Shown here piece after piece: positions 47,704 to 58,538 of a stretch of DNA of 64,000 nt; position 1 is the stretch's first letter, and every line of letters begins with the position of its first letter. Below the pieces are notes generated by a model that had not been told where the DNA came from, searched no databases, and was given only the letters and a program-made list of their open reading frames with translations. Source of the DNA: Methylobacterium sp. (lineage in GTDB: Bacteria; Pseudomonadota; Alphaproteobacteria; Rhizobiales; Beijerinckiaceae); the NCBI GenBank assembly GCA_002928875.1, contig PERO01000002.1, positions 1 through 64,000 of the forward strand, in the 5' to 3' direction. Made by a program: the position numbers and the translations under genes.

Positions 47704-48141
47704 GTGGCGCTTCACCTCCTGAAACTCTGTGTCGGCTGCGAATCCATCGCCGATCTCGAGGGCTGGATCGAGGAGAACCGCCTGCTGCATCAGCGGCTGA
47801 AGCGGCCCTACCGCCAGTTCCACACCACCCGCATGATCCCCAAAAGGATGGATGAAATTCTCGGCGGCGGCTCGCTTTACTGGGTCATCAAGGGGTTTCT
47901 CTCGGCGCGCCAGCGCATCGAGGCCATCGAGCCTTTCACCGATACGGACGGCATCCAGCGCTGCCATCTCGTGCTCGAGCCGGTGGTGATTCCCGTGCGT
48001 TCGCGGCCGGTGCGGCCGTTTCAGGGCTGGCGCTACCTTGCCGGGAAGGACGCTCCGCCCGATCTGCCGCGCGAGGGCGGCGATCTGGCGGAGATGCCGG
48101 AATCGCTCCAGCGGGAATTGCGCGCGCTGGGCCTGCTCTGA
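47704..48141 (+). CDS. DUF1489-family protein
   Basis: The 145-aa protein matches DUF1489, found almost only in alphaproteobacteria and of unknown function. It starts with GTG 47704, 3 bp after mccA. The segments LHLLKLCVGCESIADLEGW, HTTRMIPKRMDEILGGGSLYWVIKG and FQGWRYL are conserved in the family. There are no signal or membrane segments. It probably rides on the mccA transcript; a link to leucine metabolism is not established. Confidence 0.85.
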   Translation: MALHLLKLCVGCESIADLEGWIEENRLLHQRLKRPYRQFHTTRMIPKRMDEILGGGSLYWVIKGFLSARQRIEAIEPFTDTDGIQRCHLVLEPVVIPVRSRPVRPFQGWRYLAGKDAPPDLPREGGDLAEMPESLQRELRALGLL

Positions 48142-48157
48142 TAGCCCTTGAGGGGGG

Positions 48158-48883
48158 ATGGCCCCCGCGCGGAGAACTGGCTTGAACTACATCGTTTCGA
48201 CGCTCGTCTTCGGCGCCATCGTCTGGTGGTTCGCGTTAGGCCCGGGCCGCAAGGCGGGCGAGAGCCTCTCGCCCTTCACCCGCAAGGTGGCGGGGCTGGG
48301 TGCCGGCGTGGTCGGCATCGCGCTCGGCATGAAGGGGCGCTGGGATTTCGCGATCGTGCTCGTCTCGCTCTCGGCCTGGCTGCTGGGCTTCCGGCTGCCG
48401 AAGATGTTCGATCCGATCGGCAATGCCCGCAAATCGCAGATCCGCACATTGGCCCTGTTGGTGACGATCGATCTCGGCTCCAACGAGATCGAGGCGCAGG
48501 TGCTGGCCGGGCGCTTCGCCGGCAAGCGCCTCGACCAGATCGCCGACCGCGATCTCGTGATGCTGGCGCAGGACCTCGCGAAGCTCGATCCGTCAGGCCT
48601 TGCGCTGATCCTGAATGATCTCGACCGCCGGTCGCCCGGCTGGCGTGAGCACGTGCAGGTCGATCCGCAGGCGGGGGCTCGCGACCCGCGCGCGGCTTCC
48701 GCCGAAATGCGCGAAGACGAGGCTTATCAGATCCTTGGGCTGGAACCGGGCGCGAGCGAGGAGTCCATTCGCGCCGCGCACCGGGCGCTGATCGCGCGGC
48801 TGCACCCCGACCGGGGCGGCTCCACGGCGCTCGCGGCCCTCGTGAACCGGGCGAAGGACGTCGCGCTCGCCGCGCGCCGCTAG
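48158..48883 (+). CDS. Membrane-anchored J-domain protein
   Basis: J-domain proteins stimulate Hsp70 ATPase. The 241-aa protein has two N-terminal hydrophobic segments (about residues 9-28 and 40-85 region) and a central helical part (IGNARKSQIRTLALLVTIDLG). A C-terminal J-domain contains HPD at 216-218 within ARLHPDRGGS. Such membrane-anchored, C-terminal J-domain proteins are common in alphaproteobacteria. ATG 48158 is used; a TTG at 48182 with GGAGA upstream is a real alternative. Confidence 0.82.
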   Translation: MAPARRTGLNYIVSTLVFGAIVWWFALGPGRKAGESLSPFTRKVAGLGAGVVGIALGMKGRWDFAIVLVSLSAWLLGFRLPKMFDPIGNARKSQIRTLALLVTIDLGSNEIEAQVLAGRFAGKRLDQIADRDLVMLAQDLAKLDPSGLALILNDLDRRSPGWREHVQVDPQAGARDPRAASAEMREDEAYQILGLEPGASEESIRAAHRALIARLHPDRGGSTALAALVNRAKDVALAARR

Positions 48884-48972
48884 GCTGCGCCGTTCGAGCG
48901 GCTGGTCGAGGCTGCTCCAAAGGCCCGAGAGGCTGGTGGGATCGACGGCATCCATCATGGTCTGTCCTGAAG

Positions 48973-50772
48973 TCAGAGACGCTGGGCGAAGCAGTTGAAG
49001 CCGGTGCGCTTCAGCGCCTTGCAGGCTTCCTGCGCCTCCTCGGCCTCGAAGCCGGCGAAGCGGGCGCGGTAGAGCGTAGTGCCGCCCTTGGTCACCGCCT
49101 CGGTGAAGGCCTCGGCGGATTTCAGCACGCGGCCATTCCGCTCGCGCGCATTGTCGAGCAGGGTGCGGGCCTTGGCCTCGCTCTCGGCGGCGGCGAGCTG
49201 GATCACCCAGCCCGAGCGGGCGGGGGCGCTGGCTTGCGGGCGGGGCAGCGGCTGCGGCGTGACGGTCGCGGGCGCGGACGTCGGCGTGAGATGGGCGACC
49301 CGCGCGGCCTGCTGCGGGTTGGCGGCTGGAGCCGGCGCCGCGACCGGAGCGGGCGGCAGCGGTGCCGGGGGCGTTGCCGTCGCGGTGAAGGGCGAGGGCG
49401 CGCGCTCCTCCACCTTGCGCGGCAGGGGCTGGCTCTCGTCGCTCTTCGGCGGCGTCGCGGGAATCGCGTTGGTGAAGCGCACATTGCCCGGCGGGACGAT
49501 GCGGCCCTCACGCGGCGGGGGCAGCGGATCGGCATTCTCGATCGCGCGCAGGGCCTGCGAGCGCGGCGTGGTGCCGACAAGCGCGAGCGGCGTCGTCGTG
49601 CCGCCGGGAACGGGCGTCGACGCCACGGCGAGGCCACGCGGGCGGGTCAATCCCTGGTCGGCAACGTCGCCGATCACCGCAGCCCGGGGGCGGGCCGGCG
49701 GCAGCGGCAGGGCGGCGCCGGAGGTGGGCGACGGCGCGCTGGCCGCACTCTGCGGAACCGGCGCGAGCACGGGCGCAGCGGGGGGCTGGGCCGGGGCGGC
49801 CTGCGTCACGCGCGGCGCGGGCCGGTTGCTCGTTTCCTCGTCATCGTCGTCGGCGGCCGAGGCCACCTCGACCACGCGCGGCGTCCGGCGACCGGCCACG
49901 GCGCGCGGCATGTGCTCCTCGACCATCGATGCGACCTTCGCATCGCGCTGCCCGCCGGAGCGGCCACCGAGCACGACCGCGAGGATGTGCCGGCCGTCCA
50001 CCTTGGCGGAGGTCAGCAGGTTGAAGCCGGAAGCCTGCGTGAAGCCGGTCTTGATGCCGTCCACGCCCTCGACACGACCGAGCAGCTTGTTGTGGTTGCG
50101 ATAGGCGTAGCCATCGAATTCGAAGTTGCGCGTGCCGAAATACGCGTAGAACCGCGGGAAGCGGTCATGCACCGCCCGGCCCAGCGTGATGAGATCGCGC
50201 GCCGTGGTGATCTGCTGCGGGTTCGGCAGGCCGGAAGCGTTGCGGAAAGTGGTGCGCGACATGCCGATGGCGCGGGCCTTGGCGGTCATCAGCTGCGCGA
50301 AGCGTTCTTCGCTGCCGCCGACGGCCTCCGCCACGACGACCGCGACATCGTTCGCGGATTTCGTGATCAGCGCCTTGATGGCATCCTCGACCGAGATCGT
50401 GGAACCCGGCGCGAGATTGAGCTTCGACGGCCGCTGGCTGGCGGCAAAGCGCGAGACGGGCAATTCGGAATCGAGGCGGAAGCGACCGCGTTCGATCTGC
50501 TCGAACAGCATGTAGAGCGTCATCACCTTGGTGATCGAGGCGGGATGGCGCGGTGCATCAGGATTCGTCGCCTCGAGCGTGCGGCCGGTATTCACATCGA
50601 AGACCATCGAAGCGTAGGGGGGCGCGTAAGGGGCGGCTTTCTGCCGCTTGCGCCGCGCGGCTTCCGCCTGCGGAATCGAGAGGATCAGGGTCATGAGAAG
50701 GGCCAGAAAGACTGTCCCCATGAACCGGATGCGGGCGCAATTGCCCTCGGACGCAACGCTCACTCGACGCAT
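48973..50772 (-). CDS. dacC: D-alanyl-D-alanine carboxypeptidase with C-terminal SPOR domain
   Basis: It trims the terminal D-Ala of peptidoglycan stem peptides. The 599-aa product starts at 50772 (MRRVSVASEG). A signal segment (about residues 18-38) leads into a PBP5-type domain with Ser79-Ile-Thr-Lys82, Ser139-Ala-Asn141 and Lys241-Thr-Gly243. A very long Pro/Ala-rich linker (about 305-515) follows, ending in a SPOR domain (about 520-599) that should bind denuded glycan at the septum. GGAG lies 8 nt before the start. The gene symbol is approximate. Confidence 0.88.
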   Translation of the reverse strand: MRRVSVASEGNCARIRFMGTVFLALLMTLILSIPQAEAARRKRQKAAPYAPPYASMVFDVNTGRTLEATNPDAPRHPASITKVMTLYMLFEQIERGRFRLDSELPVSRFAASQRPSKLNLAPGSTISVEDAIKALITKSANDVAVVVAEAVGGSEERFAQLMTAKARAIGMSRTTFRNASGLPNPQQITTARDLITLGRAVHDRFPRFYAYFGTRNFEFDGYAYRNHNKLLGRVEGVDGIKTGFTQASGFNLLTSAKVDGRHILAVVLGGRSGGQRDAKVASMVEEHMPRAVAGRRTPRVVEVASAADDDDEETSNRPAPRVTQAAPAQPPAAPVLAPVPQSAASAPSPTSGAALPLPPARPRAAVIGDVADQGLTRPRGLAVASTPVPGGTTTPLALVGTTPRSQALRAIENADPLPPPREGRIVPPGNVRFTNAIPATPPKSDESQPLPRKVEERAPSPFTATATPPAPLPPAPVAAPAPAANPQQAARVAHLTPTSAPATVTPQPLPRPQASAPARSGWVIQLAAAESEAKARTLLDNARERNGRVLKSAEAFTEAVTKGGTTLYRARFAGFEAEEAQEACKALKRTGFNCFAQRL

Positions 50773-50990
50773 ACTCACACTCCGGCGCCTCCTTTCCGGA
50801 GGGCGGCTCAGATACAGACCGCCCCTCTTCCCGGTGCGGCAACGCAACACTTCCTAAAATGCGGTGCGTGCGGTTACCTCCGGGTTAAGGGTCCGGCGGA
50901 ATCCTGACCGGCGCGACCTGTCCGGGGCGCCTTGGCCGGCCCGGCTTGATCCAGCGCAAGGACATCGGCGAACGGGCACAACGACTCGTC

Positions 50991-51044
50991 ACAAAATTGT
51001 GCGCCGCAAAATAGTTGCTTGACAATTTGTGCGCTGCAACATAG
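50991..51044 (+). promoter_or_regulatory. Phasin promoter with two PhaR-like direct repeats
   Basis: Two near-identical 23-24 bp repeats occupy 50991-51014 and 51022-51044; the shared core TTGTGCGC starts at 50997 and 51027, exactly 30 bp apart. TTGACA (51019-51024) overlaps the second repeat, and TAGACC at 51042-51047 is the -10 candidate (17-nt spacer). GCGC(C/T)GCAA cores resemble the TGC/GCA-rich sites bound by PhaR regulators at phasin genes. Repression relieved by polyhydroxybutyrate is inferred. Confidence 0.65.
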
Positions 51045-51115
51045 ACCACGAGCAACTGGTTCCGAGAGGGGCCGGAGATGCGGTCCACGAGTTCCTGAAC
51101 ACGAAGGGAAAAGCG

Positions 51116-51448
51116 ATGATCAACGCTTTCGAAGACATCCAGAAGTACGGCAAAGAGAACCTCGACCTCGCCATCAAGGCGTTCGGCGTTCAGCAGAAGG
51201 GCGTTCAGGCGATCGCCACCGAAGTTGCCGATTACTCGAAGAAGACCGTCGAGGCCGGTTCGGCCCAGTTCGAGAAGCTGCTCGGCGTGAAGACGCTCGA
51301 CAAGGCGATCGAGCTCCAGGCCGAGTTCGCCAAGGCTTCCTACGAAGGCTATGTCGCCCATGCGACGAAGGTCGGTGAGCTCGTCACCGAACTCGCCAAG
51401 GAAGCGACCAAGCCGCTCGAGACCATCTTCGCCAAGGCCGGCAAGTAA
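51116..51448 (+). CDS. phaP: Phasin (polyhydroxyalkanoate granule-associated protein)
   Basis: Phasins coat PHA granules. The 110-aa protein starts at ATG 51116 with AAGGGAAAAGCG upstream; the longer frame from 51029 is not conserved. It is all-helical and amphipathic, with MINAFEDIQKYGKENLDLAIKAF and AQFEKLLGVKTLDKAIELQAEFAKASYEGYVAHATKVGEL, the phasin_2 pattern. Ordinary granule proteins of this order have this size. No PHA synthase is in the window. Two PhaR-like repeats precede it. Confidence 0.88.
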   Translation: MINAFEDIQKYGKENLDLAIKAFGVQQKGVQAIATEVADYSKKTVEAGSAQFEKLLGVKTLDKAIELQAEFAKASYEGYVAHATKVGELVTELAKEATKPLETIFAKAGK

Positions 51449-51470
51449 GCCAGCCTCAAGTAAGCCAGCC
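51441..51470 (+). repeat. 15-bp tandem duplication covering the phasin stop codon
   Basis: GCAAGTAAGCCAGCC (51441-51455) is followed directly by TCAAGTAAGCCAGCC (51456-51470), a 15-bp tandem repeat with one mismatch. The phasin TAA stop is in the first copy. It is probably a replication-slippage product with no effect on the protein. Confidence 0.7.
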
Positions 51471-51828
51471 CCGCGGCGATTGCGCGGAAGGCGTTGGTTT
51501 CCATCGCCTTTCGCCCGCCCGGTCGCGTTGAGTTGTGTGTTTCGCGTTCATGAACCCGGTGCCCCAGGCGCCGGGTTTTTGCATGCCCGGCACCCGATTT
51601 CCGTTTTCCCTGCTTTTCTCGCGTCATCCCGCTTCTGCCCACTGGCGGAACCGCGCATCGCTCCCCACATTGCTTGGGCGCAAGGCGATGCCGGGCTCCA
51701 GCGAAAGGGCCTTGATTGTCGCCCTGCGCTGCGCCACCCTCCGTATCAATCGAGTGATTTGTCCGGTGGCGTGTTCTCGAGAGAGGGTCGCCGTGCTGCC
51801 TTTCCGGTTTCCGACTGTCGACACGCAA
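51449..51828. other. 380-bp intergenic region between phasin and clpS
   Basis: It begins with the 15-bp tandem duplication and carries the phasin terminator at 51553-51580. The following 250 bp has no good open reading frame by codon use. An in-frame GTG at 51793 with GAGAGGG before it could be an alternative clpS start. I could not place a confident clpS promoter. Confidence 0.5.
51553..51580 (+). terminator. Intrinsic terminator after the phasin gene
   Basis: Arms 51553-51563 and 51567-51577 form an 11-bp stem with one G-T pair and loop CCA, followed by a T-run (51576-51580). It is a classic intrinsic terminator about 105 bp after the phasin stop. Confidence 0.88.
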
Positions 51829-52182
51829 ATGGCCGTACTCCAGCCTGTCCGTCTTGGTCCGGCCGGCGGAGAGGGTGAGGGGCCGGGCAACGGCACATCG
51901 CTTGCTACCCGCACGGTGACGAAGCCGAAACGGCCCGACCTGTTTCGCGTGCTGCTGCTGAACGACGACTACACGCCGATGGAGTTCGTGGTGCACGTCA
52001 TCATGCGCTTCTTCAACCGAACCGAGGAGGATGCCACCCGCATCATGCTGCACGTCCACCATCACGGCGTCGGCGAATGCGGCATCTACACCTACGAGGT
52101 CGCCGAAACCAAGGTGACGCAGGTGATGGCCTATGCGCGGGACAACCAGCACCCGCTGCAATGCGTGATGGAAAAGAAATAG
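51829..52182 (+). CDS. clpS: ATP-dependent Clp protease adaptor ClpS
   Basis: ClpS delivers N-end-rule substrates to ClpA. It is 117 aa from ATG 51829; GTG 51793 would add 12 residues and has a better ribosome-binding site, so the start is uncertain. The core [41 protein letters not shown] and the end [10 protein letters not shown] are classic ClpS, including the substrate-pocket residues. clpA follows about 100 bp later, the standard pair. Confidence 0.94.
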   Translation: MAVLQPVRLGPAGGEGEGPGNGTSLATRTVTKPKRPDLFRVLLLNDDYTPMEFVVHVIMRFFNRTEEDATRIMLHVHHHGVGECGIYTYEVAETKVTQVMAYARDNQHPLQCVMEKK

Positions 52183-52286
52183 CGGCCGGTGGGGGCCTCG
52201 CCGCGACCAACGGCCGCAAGGCCTGTGCAGGGCCCGTCGGAGGTGCAAACCTCGGATGGGAAAACAAGGAAAGCGAGACGGTTCCC

Positions 52287-54764
<2,478 letters not shown>

Positions 54765-54861
54765 TGCGAAGCGCGATTGCCCGTTGACGCCCCGGCGCCA
54801 GCGGGCCTTAATCTCTTCTCCAAACGCTGCCGCTTCGAGCAGCGGATCGGGGGAGGATCCC

Positions 54862-56037
54862 ATGAGGAATGGCTGGAAGGCCGCGCTGGTCGCGGTGGTC
54901 ATGCTGGTTGCGCCGGCTCAGGCGCAGACCCTGCTGACCGAAAAGAAAACCTTTGAAATCCCGAGCTTTACAACCCAATCCGGCCGCACGCTGAAGAACG
55001 TGAAGGTCGGCTGGGAAAGCTATGGCACGCTGAATGCCGACAAATCCAACGCGATCCTGATCGCGCATTTCTTTTCCGCCAACAGCCACGCGGCGGGGAA
55101 ATACAAGGAAAGCGATGCCGCGCCCGGCTATTGGGATTCGATCATCGGTCCGGGCAAGGTGATCGACACCAACCGCTATTTCGTGATGTCGGTCGACAGC
55201 CTCGTGAACCTCAACACGGGCGATCCCAATACGATCACCACCGGCCCGGCCAGCCTGAACCCCGATACCGGCAAGCCCTACGGCATGGATTTCCCGATCG
55301 TCACGATCCGCGATTTCGTGGAAGTGCAGCGGCAACTTGCCGACCAGCTCGGCATCCAGAAATTCCAGCTGGTCGCCGGCGCCTCGATGGGCGCGCTGCA
55401 GACGTTCGAATGGGCCGCGAGCTACCCGGATCGCGTGGCGCGTGCCATGCCGGTCATCGCCTTCGGCGAGGCCGATGCGAACCTGATTGCCTGGCTCGAC
55501 ATCTGGGCCGCGCCCATCCGGCTCGATCCGAATTGGAACAAGGGCGATTACTACGGCAAGACACCGCCCAATGATGGCCTGGCACAGGCGCTGAAGATCG
55601 TGACCCTGCATGCCAATCACGGCGATTGGGCCAACAAGACCTTCGCGCGCAAATGGGCGAAGGAGGGCGAGAATCCGGCCGCCGGCTTCGACAAGCGCTT
55701 CCTGATCGAGGCCACGCTCGACGGTGCCGGCGCGGCACGGGCGAAGGTGTCGGATGCGAACCACTTCCTCTACCTCGTGAAGGCGAACCAGATCTTCGTG
55801 GCGGGCGGCGGCACGCTCGACGAGGGCTTGAAGAAGATCAAGGCCCCGGTCCTGCTCATCCATTCGCCGAAGGATCTGGTTTTCCCGCCGTCCGGCGTGG
55901 ATGACACCGCGAAGCGCCTGAAGGATGCGGGCCTGTCCGTGCAGCAGGTGCACCTCCAGGGCGATCGCGGGCATCTCGACGGCGTGCTGAACATCAAGCA
56001 GGCGGAAGGCGCGATCCGCGATTTCCTCGCGAAATAG
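54862..56037 (+). CDS. Exported alpha/beta hydrolase of the homoserine O-acetyltransferase (MetX) family
   Basis: MetX enzymes acylate homoserine in methionine synthesis, but this 391-aa copy has a signal peptide (residues 1-22, cleavage after AQA) and so should act in the periplasm. The catalytic triad is visible: Ser175 in GASMGA, Asp338 in HSPKDLVFP and His371 in GDRGHLDG. GGGAGGATCCC gives a strong start at 54862. Cytoplasmic homoserine acylation is unlikely; an esterase or acyltransferase in the envelope is inferred. Confidence 0.82.
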   Translation: MRNGWKAALVAVVMLVAPAQAQTLLTEKKTFEIPSFTTQSGRTLKNVKVGWESYGTLNADKSNAILIAHFFSANSHAAGKYKESDAAPGYWDSIIGPGKVIDTNRYFVMSVDSLVNLNTGDPNTITTGPASLNPDTGKPYGMDFPIVTIRDFVEVQRQLADQLGIQKFQLVAGASMGALQTFEWAASYPDRVARAMPVIAFGEADANLIAWLDIWAAPIRLDPNWNKGDYYGKTPPNDGLAQALKIVTLHANHGDWANKTFARKWAKEGENPAAGFDKRFLIEATLDGAGAARAKVSDANHFLYLVKANQIFVAGGGTLDEGLKKIKAPVLLIHSPKDLVFPPSGVDDTAKRLKDAGLSVQQVHLQGDRGHLDGVLNIKQAEGAIRDFLAK

Positions 56038-56083
56038 GCTCGACGGCTCCGGGCCGGCGGGGTTATCCATGGCTCACTGATCC

Positions 56084-56839
56084 ATGCCCGCCGACCCCGC
56101 TTTCACGCCTCGCTCTGTCACCTGGTCCGCCGTGCGCGATGGCATTCGCGACGCGGCGGGCCTGCCTGCGCTCATGCTCATGGCGTCGCTGATCGGCGTT
56201 GGCGGGCTCGCGCGCGATGTGGGCTACCCCATGGGCGCGGGCGTGCTCTCCACGGTGCTGATCTGGGCGGCGCCGGGGCAGATGGTGCTGTTCGGCACGA
56301 TTGCCTCCGGTGCGGCTTTGCCCGCTGTGGCGGTGGCCGTGTCGCTGTCGTCTGTGCGCTTCCTGCCGATGACCATGGCGCTGCTGCCGATGATGCGCCG
56401 GCCGGGCACGCCCACCTGGGTGCTGCTGCTCGTCTCGCATTACGTCGCGATCACCGCCTGGGTGCATTCCATGCGCGTGATGCCGGATATGGCGCCGGAG
56501 CGGCGCATCCCCTATTTCTTCGGTTTCGCGAACACGGTGCTGATCGCCGCGACCATCGCCACCGGAGCGGGCTATTACCTCATCGGGCAATTGCCCGCGG
56601 CCCTGGCGGCGGGCCTGCTGCTGACATCGCCCTTGTTCTTCCTCGTCAACATGGTGGCTTCCGCGAAGCAGGCGGTGGATTGGCTGGCGCTCGGCTTCGG
56701 CTTCGGGCTCGCGCCTTTCGCGATCGCCATCGTGCCGGCGGGGCTCGATCTCTTGGTCGAGGGGCTCGTCGGCGGCACATTGGCCTATCTCATCCACCGG
56801 TTCCTGCAGGCCCGCCGCGCGAAGGCCGATGAGCCATGA
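56084..56839 (+). CDS. azlC: AzlC-family branched-chain amino-acid exporter, large subunit
   Basis: AzlC with AzlD exports branched-chain amino acids or analogues. The 251-aa protein has about six hydrophobic segments and the AzlC pattern: VRDGIRDAAGLPALMLMASLIGVGGLARDVG, LIWAAPGQMVLFG and SLSSVRFLPMTMALLP. It overlaps azlD by 4 bases (ATGA), so both subunits are made together. It is an inner-membrane protein. Confidence 0.9.
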   Translation: MPADPAFTPRSVTWSAVRDGIRDAAGLPALMLMASLIGVGGLARDVGYPMGAGVLSTVLIWAAPGQMVLFGTIASGAALPAVAVAVSLSSVRFLPMTMALLPMMRRPGTPTWVLLLVSHYVAITAWVHSMRVMPDMAPERRIPYFFGFANTVLIAATIATGAGYYLIGQLPAALAAGLLLTSPLFFLVNMVASAKQAVDWLALGFGFGLAPFAIAIVPAGLDLLVEGLVGGTLAYLIHRFLQARRAKADEP

Positions 56840-57195
56840 TCGCCTGGCTCGAACACGCGACGGGCGGCCTCTGGCCCTATTTCGTGGTGATCCTCTTCGG
56901 CTTCCTGCCGAGCGAGATCTGGCGCTGGCTGGCGGTATTCCTCGCGCGCGGCATTGACGAGAACGCCGAGATCCTCGTCTGGGTGCGGGCCGTGGCGAGC
57001 GCCTTGCTCGCCGGCGTTGTCGCGAAGCTCATTCTCACGCCCACCGGGGCGCTCGCGACCGTGCCGCTGGTCTGGCGCGTCGGCTCGCTGCTGGCCGGCG
57101 TCGCGGGATTCTATCTCGCGCGGCGCTCGATCCTCGGTGGTGTGATCGCGGGGGAAATCGTGCTGATCGGGGCGGGGCTCGCCTTCAGCGGCTGA
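56836..57195 (+). CDS. azlD: AzlD-family branched-chain amino-acid exporter, small subunit
   Basis: The 119-aa protein has four hydrophobic segments and the family pattern VVILFGFLPSEIWRWLAVFLARGIDENAEILVWVRAVASALLAGVVAKL. It starts inside the end of azlC. Its 3' end overlaps the convergent exported-protein gene by 11 bp. Confidence 0.85.
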   Translation: MIAWLEHATGGLWPYFVVILFGFLPSEIWRWLAVFLARGIDENAEILVWVRAVASALLAGVVAKLILTPTGALATVPLVWRVGSLLAGVAGFYLARRSILGGVIAGEIVLIGAGLAFSG

Positions 57196-57619
57196 TCCGC
57201 AGCATCTGCCGGAAGGACGGGCCGGAGGAGGGCCGGATATCCGTGATAAGCCATTGCCCCTCGCTGGCATCGAGATCGAGGATCACGCTGCCTTCGTTGC
57301 CCTCCAGCCGATAGCTTGCGCGGATGCGCGCGCGGCCGTTCCCCAGCATCTCGGCCGCATCGACGACGATGCCCGTGAGTGCCGCATTCCGCTCGCCGGT
57401 CAGCACATCCGCGCCGAGATCCGTACGCCGGAGGGCATCGCGGAGGCGCGGCACAAGCGGCCATCGTTCGGGCTGGGGCAGGGCGCGGCCGTCATAGCCC
57501 TGGAGCAGGGCGAGCGCCAAGGCTTCGGCAGATGGTCCGCGCGGCGGGCTCTGCGCGACGGCGGGAAGCGCGAGCGCCGCCAGCAGCCCTGCGGCCTTAC
57601 AAAGCGGCCAGCGCCGCAC
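57185..57619 (-). CDS. Small exported protein of unknown function
   Basis: The 144-aa protein starts at GTG 57619 with a GGAAAAG-type site upstream, 23 bp inside the HIT gene. A signal peptide (residues 1-22, cleavage after AVA) precedes a mature domain with WPLVPRLRDALRRTDLGADVLTG and a C-terminal beta-rich part (ARIRASYRLEGNEGSVILDLDASEGQWLITDI). The latter resembles DUF3828-like or other NTF2-like exported proteins. The family is not certain. Periplasmic location is inferred. Confidence 0.65.
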   Translation of the reverse strand: MRRWPLCKAAGLLAALALPAVAQSPPRGPSAEALALALLQGYDGRALPQPERWPLVPRLRDALRRTDLGADVLTGERNAALTGIVVDAAEMLGNGRARIRASYRLEGNEGSVILDLDASEGQWLITDIRPSSGPSFRQMLRISR

Positions 57620-58025
57620 GGATCTTTTCCGCCTGCTCGGCGAGCGTCTGCATCTCGGCCTTCGGTGCCGGGTGGCGATGCATCATCACGCCATCCCAGC
57701 GCGGAAGCACATGGAAATGCAGGTGGAACACTTCCTGCCCGCCGGCGCTTTCCGAAAACTGCTGCAGGGTCACGCCATCCGCGCCAAGCGCCTGTTTCGC
57801 GGCCTTCGCGATGCGCTGCACCTGCACGATGAGCCCGGCCAGGACATCGGGATCGCAATCGAGCAGGTTGCGGGCCGGCCATTTCGGAATGACGAGGCAA
57901 TGGCCCGGCGCGCGCGGCATGATGTCCATGAAGGCCAGCGTCTGGTCGTCCTCGTGGACGCGATGGCAGGGAATTTCCCCGCGGAGAATCTTCGCGAAGA
58001 TGTTCTGCGTATCGTAGGGCGTCAC
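57597..58025 (-). CDS. HIT-family nucleotide-binding protein
   Basis: HIT proteins hydrolyse nucleoside phosphoramidates or dinucleotides. It is 142 aa from GTG 58025, preceded by AAAGGACCC; a TTG 18 bp further out is weaker. The triad motif HLHFHVL places His101, His103 and His105. The N-terminal part is FAKILRGEIPCHRVHEDDQTLAFMDI. It overlaps the start of the exported-protein gene by 23 bp, suggesting a shared transcript. Confidence 0.9.
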   Translation of the reverse strand: MTPYDTQNIFAKILRGEIPCHRVHEDDQTLAFMDIMPRAPGHCLVIPKWPARNLLDCDPDVLAGLIVQVQRIAKAAKQALGADGVTLQQFSESAGGQEVFHLHFHVLPRWDGVMMHRHPAPKAEMQTLAEQAEKIRAALAAL

Positions 58026-58112
58026 GGCGGGTCCTTTCTGCAATGGAAAGGCGACCCCGGTTGGCCAGGATCGCCCTCGATCTCGCGCGGTTCGGCGACA
58101 GGCGCCGATGAT

Positions 58113-58439
58113 TTACCAGTAGCGGCGGCGGCGTACCACCACCACGCGACGGCGCGGCCGGACATAGACCACGCGACGGCGCGGTCGCACATAGACGACG
58201 CGGCGACGCACATAGACCGGCCGACGGCGGCGGTAGTAGTACTGGGTCAGCTCGGTTTCCGGCAGTTCGGATTCCGGTGCCATGTCGGTGGCGACGTCGG
58301 TCGGTTCGGGCTCGGCCGTGACTGGCGTCGCCGCTTCGGCCGTGCCCGGCATCATCACGATGCCGGCGCCGGCAGCGACGGCACCGAGGCCGAGCAGCAT
58401 GCGCAGCACGCCGCGACGGCCAATTTCCTTCGTTTCCAT
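58113..58439 (-). CDS. Small Tat-type exported protein with arginine-rich tail
   Basis: The 108-aa protein starts at 58439 with AAGGGGGACAAC upstream. The N-terminus GRRGVLRMLLGLGAVAAGAGI looks like a twin-arginine signal, ending near AEAA. The middle (about 38-66) is acidic and Pro/Thr/Glu-rich. The last 42 residues alternate Arg clusters with Val/Tyr pairs (RRRVVYVRP repeated three times). I do not recognise a named family. A charged amphipathic beta structure or envelope polyanion binding is possible. Confidence 0.65.
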   Translation of the reverse strand: METKEIGRRGVLRMLLGLGAVAAGAGIVMMPGTAEAATPVTAEPEPTDVATDMAPESELPETELTQYYYRRRRPVYVRRRVVYVRPRRRVVYVRPRRRVVVVRRRRYW

Positions 58440-58538
58440 GTTGTCCCCCTTGGAATTGCCCCGCCGCCTTCGAGGTCGAGGCCGACCGGCGGCAGATCAG
58501 TCTGCGCCTCTCGCCTCCGGCTTGCAACCCGCGTCAGA

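Noticed and set aside
54765-54861. Terminator after clpA (GCCCG...CGGGC near 54778-54806)
   Set aside because: The arms are only 5 bp around an 18-nt loop and there is no proper T-run.
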